Positions 58,252-64,000 of a DNA stretch of 64,000 nucleotides are shown here, in pieces. A program made the translations under genes and the position numbers. Source of the stretch: Acidimicrobiales bacterium (GTDB lineage: Bacteria > Actinomycetota > Acidimicrobiia > Acidimicrobiales > SZUA-35); contig JAWKIO010000005.1 of assembly GCA_041394265.1 (NCBI GenBank), forward strand, positions 4,030,001 to 4,094,000, read 5' to 3'. Below the pieces are notes generated by a model. It searched no databases. It saw only the letters and a list, made by a program, of their open reading frames with translations, and had not been told where the DNA came from. The first letter of the stretch is position 1. The number at the start of each line of letters is the position of its first letter.

Positions 58252-59607
58252 GTGGACTATCAACACGCACTCGACTGGCTCGAGTCGCACACCAACCTCG
58301 AAGGAACTGCCCCACCGCCGGGTTCGGCGCGCAGCCGCCAGCTTCGAGACAACCTTCCCAAGGCCGGCGACACCGACGGGCTGAGCCTCGGTGCCATGGC
58401 TGAGCTGCTGTCTGCTCTCGGCGACCCGCAGCACAGCTATCGCGTGATCCATGTCACCGGTACCAACGGCAAGGGCTCGACCACGCGCTTCGCCGCCGCC
58501 ATCTTGGCGACGATGGGCCTGTCGGTCGGCTCCTACACCAGCCCGAACCTGGTCAAGGTCAACGAGCGCATCGGCTGGGACGGCAACATGATCTCCGATC
58601 TCGACCTGGCCCAAGTGCTCACCCTGTTGGCCGACGTCGAACCGCTGCTCAGCCAGCGGCCGTCCCGGTTCGAGCTGCTCACCGCCGCTGCGCTCACCTG
58701 GTTCGCCGAACTCGGCGTCGAAGTTGCCGTGGTCGAAGTCGGTCTCCTCGGGCGCTACGACGCCACCAACCTGGTCGAGGCCGACGTCGCCGTGGTCACG
58801 AACATCGGCAAGGACCACACCGACGGTGCCGACGGCTGGCGGCAACGAGTTGCATCGGAGAAGGCCGGGATCATCAAACCCGGCTCCCGCGTGGTGCTTG
58901 GCTCGCCGATGGGGGACCTGCGTCCGATCTTCGACCAGGAGCCATCGGTCGCCACCTACGAGTTCGGCGCCGACTTCGACCTCGAATCCAATGTGGTCGC
59001 CCTCGGCGGTCGTGCGGTCGACATTCGCACGCCGCACGGACGACTCGAGTCGGTGCACGTGCCGTTCCACGGTGCCCACCAGGGCCAGAACCTGGCAACG
59101 GCGGTCATGGCCGTCGAGGCGTTCTTCGATCGACCCCTCGAACTCGAGCTGATCGAGGAAGCGATGGCCACGGTCGAGATCCCGGGCCGTTTCGAGATCG
59201 TTGGCCGCAACCCGATCGTCATCCTCGATGGTGCCCACAATCCCGACGGCGCCGTGGCCGCCAAGCGCACGCTCGACGAGGAGTTCGCCCGGCTCGGATC
59301 GTGGGTGCTGGTCTTCGGCATGCTCGTCGGCAAGGACCCGGTCGAGATGCTCCGAGCCATCGGGGCCGAGGACTTCGACGCCGTCATCGTCACCCAGCCG
59401 GCCTGGAGCCGGGCGCTGCCGGCGAGTGAAGTGGCAGCGGCGGCGGCAACGCTGGGCATCGACGTCGAGATCGTCCCCGATGTGGTCGACGCCTTCGCCC
59501 GCGCCCGCTCGGTCACCAACGACGACGACCTCATCCTCGTTGCGGGTTCGCTGTACGTCATTGGCGAACTCCGAGCCAAGGCGAGCGCCGCAACAACCGA
59601 CAACTGA
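58252..59607 (+). CDS. folC: Folylpolyglutamate synthase / dihydrofolate synthase
   Basis: The 451-residue ligase has the Mur-ligase-type P-loop GTNGKGST (in VIHVTGTNGKGSTTRFAAAIL), VEVGLLGRYDATNL, the DHTD motif and DGAHNPDGA. It adds glutamate to folates and pteroates by ATP-dependent peptide-bond formation. The GTG at 58252 lies 7 bases after the clpX stop, so it is probably the last gene of the tig-clpP-clpX-folC unit. The N-terminal residues fit the family start. Confidence 0.95.
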   Translation: MDYQHALDWLESHTNLEGTAPPPGSARSRQLRDNLPKAGDTDGLSLGAMAELLSALGDPQHSYRVIHVTGTNGKGSTTRFAAAILATMGLSVGSYTSPNLVKVNERIGWDGNMISDLDLAQVLTLLADVEPLLSQRPSRFELLTAAALTWFAELGVEVAVVEVGLLGRYDATNLVEADVAVVTNIGKDHTDGADGWRQRVASEKAGIIKPGSRVVLGSPMGDLRPIFDQEPSVATYEFGADFDLESNVVALGGRAVDIRTPHGRLESVHVPFHGAHQGQNLATAVMAVEAFFDRPLELELIEEAMATVEIPGRFEIVGRNPIVILDGAHNPDGAVAAKRTLDEEFARLGSWVLVFGMLVGKDPVEMLRAIGAEDFDAVIVTQPAWSRALPASEVAAAAATLGIDVEIVPDVVDAFARARSVTNDDDLILVAGSLYVIGELRAKASAATTDN

Positions 59608-59739
59608 CAGCGAGTCGGTCGACCGGACCACATCGGCAGGCGGGAACTTCTTCCTGATCGACGGGGTCGTTCGAACCCTTCGTCGAGCGAACACGAGATC
59701 TGGCTCAAGCTTTTTGACGCAACGGCCGATGCTCCGGGG

Positions 59740-61017
59740 GTGAAGAGTCCATCGAAGCACCGCCAACGCCAGCACGGGGCAACGCTCACTGGCTATGCCC
59801 TTGTCCTTGCGACGTTCACCTCGGTGGCGCTCGGGACCCTCAACACGCTCGAGGACACCTCGGGTCAGTACCTGGTCGACACCGGTCAGGTGATCGCCGA
59901 ACCGTTGGAAGGCCGCGAGTATCTGGCCACGTCGATCCTCGAGAATCCGCCGGAATGGGCGGTTCCCACCACGACGACCACGATCGCCACGACCACCACC
60001 ACGTCGACGACGGTCGCTCCGAGCTCGTCGTCGACCGACACCACCGCACCGACTGGAAGCTCGTCGACGGTACCGACGACCCCCACCACCGCGGCGCCGA
60101 CGTACCCGTCGGGCACCGAGATCTTCACCGGCACGATCGGCACCAACATTTCGGGGATGTGCCTCGAGGTGGTCGGCAGTCAGCTGAAGCAGGTCGCCTG
60201 CAGCGGAACGGCCGCCCCGCTCAAGATCAACCAGCGCCCCGACGGCTTCGTCACCGTGTCGATGGCCAGCGGCTCCTGCTTCGGCACCGAGTCCAGTTCG
60301 AGCGCTGCCAAGGTCAAGAACCAGGCCTGCACCGAGGCCGACAACCAGCTCTGGACGCTCGTGCCGTCGTGGAACGGCACCGTGCAGTTCAAGAACAAGG
60401 TGACCGGCTACTGCATGGACGTGAGCGGCAACAGCACCAGCTCCGGTGCCGACATCATCCAGTGGGGCACCGGAAGCTCGCCGAACGGGGAGTGCAAGAG
60501 CACGACCTCGAACAACAACCACAATTTCCCTCTGACCCCGTCAACGCCACCGTCGACCACCACGACGACAGCACCCACCACCACGACGGCAGCACCGACC
60601 ACGACCGCCCCGCCGGCCCTGCTCGAGGTCAGCGCCAGTAGTGCCACCCTGAGCGGTGGTATGACGCTGAACAACGGCTCCATCGGTACGGCGGAGAACT
60701 CGGGCAACAACTTCAACGGTGCGAACAGCACCAGCTCGAAGGCCACCTTCACCTTCACGGTGACCGAGGCGGGAACGTACAAGATCCAGGGCGCAACCAT
60801 CACCAACGGTGGCGGAAGTGACTCATTCTACGTCCAGGTCGACGGCCAGCCATCGAGCGGCTACACGTGGGGCGTCAGCAACGGCACCGACTACGTGAAC
60901 GACAACAACGGTGGTAGCGACGTGACCGTGAGCCTGCAGCCAGGCACCCACACCGTGACCATCGCCCTACGCGAGGACGGCACCAGGCTGTCGAGCCTGA
61001 AACTCGTGAAGGTGTAG
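59740..61017 (+). CDS. Pilin-like membrane protein with ricin-type lectin domain and a second extracellular beta domain (cassette gene A)
   Basis: The 425-residue protein begins with a basic segment and a hydrophobic helix (residues about 13-38: GATLTGYALVLATFTSVALGTL) of Flp/class IVb-pilin appearance, followed by a Thr-rich linker (76-122). A ricin-type beta-trefoil (about 126-265) has two QxW-type positions (DNQLWTL; DIIQWG) and four or more cysteines (GMCLEV, GSCFGTE, GYCMDV, GECK). After a second Thr-rich linker, a beta-sandwich-like domain (about 300-425; TVTEAGTYKIQGATI, SFYVQVDGQPSSGYTW, PGTHTVTIALREDGTRL) follows. That C-terminal domain recurs in gene B; the trefoil recurs in gene C. 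GTG start. A carbohydrate-binding adhesin is likely. Confidence 0.75.
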   Translation: MKSPSKHRQRQHGATLTGYALVLATFTSVALGTLNTLEDTSGQYLVDTGQVIAEPLEGREYLATSILENPPEWAVPTTTTTIATTTTTSTTVAPSSSSTDTTAPTGSSSTVPTTPTTAAPTYPSGTEIFTGTIGTNISGMCLEVVGSQLKQVACSGTAAPLKINQRPDGFVTVSMASGSCFGTESSSSAAKVKNQACTEADNQLWTLVPSWNGTVQFKNKVTGYCMDVSGNSTSSGADIIQWGTGSSPNGECKSTTSNNNHNFPLTPSTPPSTTTTTAPTTTTAAPTTTAPPALLEVSASSATLSGGMTLNNGSIGTAENSGNNFNGANSTSSKATFTFTVTEAGTYKIQGATITNGGGSDSFYVQVDGQPSSGYTWGVSNGTDYVNDNNGGSDVTVSLQPGTHTVTIALREDGTRLSSLKLVKV

Positions 61018-61036
61018 CCTGGCGGCAGCTGAACCG

Positions 61037-61069
61037 ACGGTGGCCCACCCCTTGCGGGTGGGCCACCGT
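61037..61069 (+). terminator. Perfect 14-bp hairpin after cassette gene A
   Basis: Arms at 61037-61050 (ACGGTGGCCCACCC) and 61056-61069 pair perfectly with the loop CTTGC, 19 bases after the stop of gene A. There is no T-run, so termination may be partial and depend on the stem. The stem contains the GTG at 61040, which is therefore not a credible start for gene B. Confidence 0.65.
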
Positions 61070-61099
61070 CGCGTCGCAGGCGCTGACCTCGACCAACTC

Positions 61100-62086
61100 A
61101 TGGCGCCCGTTGCCCCTACCGAAGCTGGAGAGGTGCCTGCCTCCACACCGCCGCGCCAGCGGATGACCCCGCCGCGTCACGCACGCCGACCGCGTGCGGG
61201 CCGGCCGCGCCCGTGCGATGGGGGATTCACGCTGGTCGAGGTGATGGTCGTGGTCATGCTCCTCGGCGTGTTGATGATGGTCGCCACCCCGTCGCTGATC
61301 GGGGCTCGGGAACGGGCACAGGACGCCTCAGCCGAGTCGACGTTGCGAAACGCTGCGAGCTCGGCGGTCATCTTGAGCGAGTTCCGCTCCGACTTCACCT
61401 TTGCCTCGGCTGCAGCGTTGGCGCAGTCCGAACCCGGCTTCACCTACGTCGCCGGCTCCGAGCCATCGACCGGCCCGTCGGTCGTGAGCGTGGACGCAAC
61501 GTCGTCGGGACGCTGGGCCGCCGCCGTCCGGTCAGGTTCCGGCCAGTGTTTCGCCGCCGTCGTCGAGGCAGGAGGCGAGGTCCACGTCCCTTCGTCGACA
61601 TGTCTGGCCGACGACGTCGACGCCGACGTCCCCGATGCTCCGCCCGGTGCCGGGATCTCGAACAATGGTTGGGCGAGCGCGACGCCGGTCCTCCATGTCG
61701 ATGCCGTCGACGCCCTGCTGACCGGCTCGATGGTGTATTCAGCTGGGTACGTGAGCGTGCCCGAGGGGGGCCACTATTCATCGTCGCCCTCGGTTACGAA
61801 CTCGTCGGCTTCGTTCGTCTTCACCGTGACCGAGGCCAGTGACTACTGGTTGTGGGGGCAGACCGCATCGTTCGGTGGCACCTCGGACTCCTTCTGGATC
61901 CAGATCGACGGCCAGCCCGCTGAGGGCTACCTCTGGGACACCGGCACCGGTGTCGCCAAGGCGAAAGATCGGTTCAGCACCCCACTGGAGCTGGTCCTGC
62001 CGCTGTCGGCCGGCCAGCACACGATCACCATCTTCGACCGCGAAGACGGCGCCCAGCTCTTCTGGCTCGAGCTCCGGAAGGTCTGA
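61100..62086 (+). CDS. Type IV prepilin-like protein with C-terminal extracellular beta domain (cassette gene B)
   Basis: From ATG 61100 the product is 328 residues. A basic leader ends in the prepilin peptidase site CDGG/FTLVEVMVVVMLLGVLM with Glu at position 5 of the mature protein, typical of type IV pilins and type II pseudopilins. The middle region (SEFRSDFTFASAAALAQSEPGFTY) is paralogous to gene C. The C-terminal domain (about 230-328; VFTVTEASDYWLWGQTASFGG, DSFWIQIDGQPAEGYLW, AGQHTITIFDREDGAQLF) matches the last domain of gene A. Later starts at 61133 (GTG) or 61163 (ATG) also work. Assembly machinery is not in this window. Confidence 0.78.
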   Translation: MAPVAPTEAGEVPASTPPRQRMTPPRHARRPRAGRPRPCDGGFTLVEVMVVVMLLGVLMMVATPSLIGARERAQDASAESTLRNAASSAVILSEFRSDFTFASAAALAQSEPGFTYVAGSEPSTGPSVVSVDATSSGRWAAAVRSGSGQCFAAVVEAGGEVHVPSSTCLADDVDADVPDAPPGAGISNNGWASATPVLHVDAVDALLTGSMVYSAGYVSVPEGGHYSSSPSVTNSSASFVFTVTEASDYWLWGQTASFGGTSDSFWIQIDGQPAEGYLWDTGTGVAKAKDRFSTPLELVLPLSAGQHTITIFDREDGAQLFWLELRKV

Positions 62087-62091
62087 GAACC

Positions 62092-63012
62092 GTGTCGTCG
62101 ATGGGGGAGCGATCGCTTGCCGGAAGGAAGGAGCCGTCTGCCGATGCCGGTTTCACCCTCATCGAGGTCATGGTGGTCGTGCTGATCATCGGTGTGTTGC
62201 TGGCGGTCGCGACCCCCAGCCTGCTCGGGGCACGCCAGCGGGCCCACGACGTTGCCGCCCGATCCACCCTTCGCACGGCGACGACCTCGGCGATCGTGCT
62301 GAGCGAGTTCCGCTCCGACTTCACGTTCGCGTCGGCCGTCTCCCTCGACCGCGCCGAGCCCGGCTACACCTATCTCGCCGCCACCGAGGCCTCGACCGGG
62401 CCGCGGTCGATCAGCATCGACGCATCGAACGCCGGGCGATGGGTGGCTGCGGTGCGATCGGAGTCCGGCCGCTGTTTTGCCGTCGTGCTCGGTTCGGGCG
62501 GACAGGTCGACCTCGAGCCGGACTCGTGTGCCGCGAGCGACATCGACACTGCCGCCCCCGCCGGGCCGGGCCGATACTCGGGCGACAAGGTGCACGACGG
62601 GACCACCGGTGCGGTCACCGCCGGTATGTGCCTCGAAGTCGTGAGCGGCGGGTTCGTCGAGCAGCAGCCGTGCTCGTCGATCCAGCGTCCGATCCGGATC
62701 TACACCCGGCCGGACGGACTCTCGACCATCTCGAGCATCGACGGCAACTGCTTCGGCACCGAAGGGCCGCACATGGCGGCCGGCATCGTCGACAAGCTAT
62801 GTGTCGAATCGGTCGATCAGCTGTGGACGATCGTGCCGGCGGCCGGGGGTCTGGTGCAGTTCAAGAACGCCGAAACGGGCTGGTGCATGGACGTCTACGG
62901 CGATTCGAGCGCCGCGGGCGCCCGACTCATCCAGTGGGGTTACGGCACGTCGCCGAACGGCACGTGCAAGCCGGTCGATTCACCCAACAACCAGACCTTC
63001 TCCCTCGGGTGA
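62092..63012 (+). CDS. Type IV prepilin-like protein with ricin-type lectin domain (cassette gene C)
   Basis: The 306-residue protein has the prepilin signal SADAG/FTLIEVMVVVLIIGVLLAV, cleaved after G20, with Glu at mature position 5. A middle region (about 60-150) is paralogous to gene B, from SEFRSDFTFASAVSLDRAEPGYTY to GRWVAAVRSESGRCF. A ricin-type trefoil (about 160-306) matches gene A, with GMCLEVVSG, DQLWTIVP, QFKNAETGWCMDVYGDSS and LIQWGYGTSPNGTCKP. The GTG at 62092 begins 5 bases after the stop of gene B; an ATG three codons on is possible. It would be exported and assembled, or held at the membrane, as a surface lectin. Confidence 0.8.
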   Translation: MSSMGERSLAGRKEPSADAGFTLIEVMVVVLIIGVLLAVATPSLLGARQRAHDVAARSTLRTATTSAIVLSEFRSDFTFASAVSLDRAEPGYTYLAATEASTGPRSISIDASNAGRWVAAVRSESGRCFAVVLGSGGQVDLEPDSCAASDIDTAAPAGPGRYSGDKVHDGTTGAVTAGMCLEVVSGGFVEQQPCSSIQRPIRIYTRPDGLSTISSIDGNCFGTEGPHMAAGIVDKLCVESVDQLWTIVPAAGGLVQFKNAETGWCMDVYGDSSAAGARLIQWGYGTSPNGTCKPVDSPNNQTFSLG

Positions 63013-63038
63013 ACGCCCAACCGGTGCTGCTTCCCTTG

Positions 63039-63044
63039 TAGCCT
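63039..63044 (+). promoter_or_regulatory. -10 box, leaderless promoter of ndk
   Basis: TAGCCT lies 6 bases before the GTG start of ndk at 63051, which suggests a leaderless transcript. The 13 bases from the box into the start, TAGCCTGCCGGGG, recur at 63513-63525 before mreB. Confidence 0.45.
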
Positions 63045-63050
63045 GCCGGG

Positions 63051-63461
63051 GTGAGTAGAACGCTTGTCATCTGTAAGCCCGACGCCGTGGAACGCGGCCT
63101 CGTCGGCGAAATCCTCGGCCGATTCGAACGCAAGGGCCTGACCCTCGCCGCCGTCGAACTCCGCCAGCTCGACGCCGCCACGCTCGACCGTCACTACGAA
63201 GAGCACGTGGGCAAGGGGTTCTACGAGGACCTCAAGGCCTTCATGTCGCGCAGCCCGGCCGTGGTCGCCGTGGTCGAGGGGTCCGAGGACACCTTCGCCA
63301 TCGTCCGCACCATGATGGGCCCGACCAATCCGGCATCGGCGCCTCCCGGGACCATCCGCGGCGATTTCGGGACCGAGATGACCGAGAACCTGGTCCACGG
63401 CTCCGACTCGAACGAATCCGCCGAGCGCGAGATCGGGATTTTCTTCCCCGGATTGGCCTGA
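63051..63461 (+). CDS. ndk: Nucleoside diphosphate kinase
   Basis: The 136-residue enzyme has the family opening RTLVICKPDAVERGLVGEILGRFERKGL, ARRP-equivalent positions in MMGPTNPASAPPGTIRGDFG, and the phosphorylated histidine in NLVHGSDSNESAEREI. It transfers the terminal phosphate among nucleoside triphosphates. Length and motifs are standard. The gene stands between the pilin cassette and mreB and seems to have its own leaderless promoter. Confidence 0.97.
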   Translation: MSRTLVICKPDAVERGLVGEILGRFERKGLTLAAVELRQLDAATLDRHYEEHVGKGFYEDLKAFMSRSPAVVAVVEGSEDTFAIVRTMMGPTNPASAPPGTIRGDFGTEMTENLVHGSDSNESAEREIGIFFPGLA

Positions 63462-63489
63462 TCAGGCCGGTGCCGACGGTGGGGTGCCC

Positions 63490-63518
63490 TTGTGGCGGCG
63501 CCTCACCTCTCCTAGCCT
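63490..63518 (+). promoter_or_regulatory. Promoter upstream of mreB
   Basis: TTGTGG (63490-63495), a 17-base spacer and TAGCCT (63513-63518) form a plausible housekeeping sigma-70-type promoter. Transcription would begin near 63525, leaving a leader of about 28 bases with GGGGTG before the mreB ATG at 63553. The -10 region is identical to that of ndk. Confidence 0.55.
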
Positions 63519-63552
63519 GCCGGGGCGGGCAATGATCACGTTGGGGTGAACC

Positions 63553-64000
63553 ATGGCTGGATTTCGACTCTCGAATATGTTGGGCTCGGTCGGAGCTCGC
63601 GACATGGCAGTCGATCTCGGGACCGCAAATACCCTGGTCTACGTGCGCGGCCATGGCATCGTGCTCGACGAGCCGTCGGTGGTCGCCATCAACGTGCACA
63701 CCAATCGGCCCCTCGCCGTCGGGATCGAAGCCAAACGCATGATCGGGCGAACGCCCAGTCACATCCAGGCCATCCGTCCGCTGAAGGACGGTGTGATCGC
63801 CGATTTCGACATCTGCGAAGAGATGCTGCGGTACTTCATCCAGAAGGTCAGTCCCGGCCGATGGGTGGCCAAGCCCCGCATCGTGATCTGTGTGCCGTCG
63901 GGGATCACCGGGGTCGAACAGCGTGCGGTGCGTGACGCCGCCGAGTTCGCCGGTGCCCGACAGGCCATCATCATCGAGGAGCCGATGGCTGCGGCGATCG
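63553..64000 (+). CDS. mreB: Rod shape-determining protein MreB (N-terminal part, runs off the right edge)
   Basis: The frame from ATG 63553 is open to the edge (149 codons). It reads MAVDLGTANTLVYVRGHGIV (the phosphate-1 motif of actin-like ATPases), IRPLKDGVIADFDICEEMLRYFI and IVICVPSGITGVEQRAVRDAA, then IIIEEPMAAAI. MreB polymerises under the membrane and directs lateral wall synthesis in rod-shaped cells. The leading 17 residues before MAVDLG are a short extension that may be amphipathic. GGGGTG at 63543-63548 serves as ribosome site. Confidence 0.95.
   Translation, partial: MAGFRLSNMLGSVGARDMAVDLGTANTLVYVRGHGIVLDEPSVVAINVHTNRPLAVGIEAKRMIGRTPSHIQAIRPLKDGVIADFDICEEMLRYFIQKVSPGRWVAKPRIVICVPSGITGVEQRAVRDAAEFAGARQAIIIEEPMAAAI

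Noticed and set aside
58183..60522. Minus-strand open frame of 779 codons opposite folC and cassette gene A
   Set aside because: FolC is certain on the plus strand; the Val-rich stretches opposite the Thr-rich linkers are reverse-complement artefacts, not membrane helices.

Overview
The window is high-GC, gene-dense bacterial DNA with little intergenic space. Many GTG starts, several apparently leaderless genes (a TAnnnT box 6-7 bases before the start codon), an F420-type LLM oxidoreductase, a wax-ester synthase/DGAT, a phosphatidylinositol-phosphate-synthase-like enzyme and a formylglycine-generating enzyme all point to an actinobacterium, most likely of the Acidimicrobiia (Ilumatobacter-like) type. 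The presence of mreB suggests a rod-shaped cell. This placement is inferred from gene content; there is no rRNA in the window.

Layout. 1-5.7 kb: end of a cytochrome P450, a TetR regulator, a small membrane protein divergent from an ArsR regulator, an MMPL exporter, a strong terminator, then a sulfide:quinone oxidoreductase-like flavoprotein with a 51-residue companion. 5.8-12.6 kb: small stress/flavin proteins, a WS/DGAT acyltransferase with a basic tail, an SDR, an ABC exporter and a CDP-alcohol phosphatidyltransferase. 12.7-23.1 kb: a pyruvate phosphate dikinase, a cyclic-nucleotide-binding protein, and a tightly coupled plus-strand operon (AhpD-like protein, acetyl-CoA synthetase-like ligase, 2-oxoacid dehydrogenase E1alpha, E1beta and E2, a free acyl carrier protein, a beta-CASP nuclease). 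23.1-34 kb: a minus-strand block with a TPR-CHAT protein, IlvE, a PAS-GGDEF protein, a three-gene catabolic cassette (flavoprotein, MBL hydrolase, hydroxyacid dehydrogenase) and a second pyruvate phosphate dikinase. 34-46 kb: membrane proteins, an LLM oxidoreductase, an amidohydrolase with a TetR regulator, a type I sulfatase convergent with its probable maturase, and a GGDEF-EAL receptor broken by a one-base frameshift. 46-54.6 kb: a PPOX-like flavoprotein, an Hsp70-transmembrane-propeller fusion, a membrane molybdopterin oxidoreductase with a fasciclin lipoprotein, a phytanoyl-CoA dioxygenase-like protein, a serine hydrolase and tRNA-Pro(UGG). 54.9-64 kb: the housekeeping run tig-clpP-clpX-folC, then three pilin-like genes carrying shuffled lectin domains, then ndk and the start of mreB.

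The most unusual items are the three-gene pilin/lectin cassette (59.7-63.0 kb), in which two extracellular domains are distributed combinatorially over pilin-type N-termini; a dispersed intergenic repeat (31.15-31.26 and 49.57-49.68 kb) with four copies per site in identical two-forward/two-reverse geometry, resembling REP/REPIN elements; the Hsp70-propeller receptor-like fusion; and the acetyl-CoA synthetase/E1-E2/ACP operon. Six exact-length 20-bp tandem repeats and a 61-bp-period duplication lie in other intergenic gaps. Only one gap between protein genes exceeds 300 bases (54,449-54,868), and it holds the tRNA.
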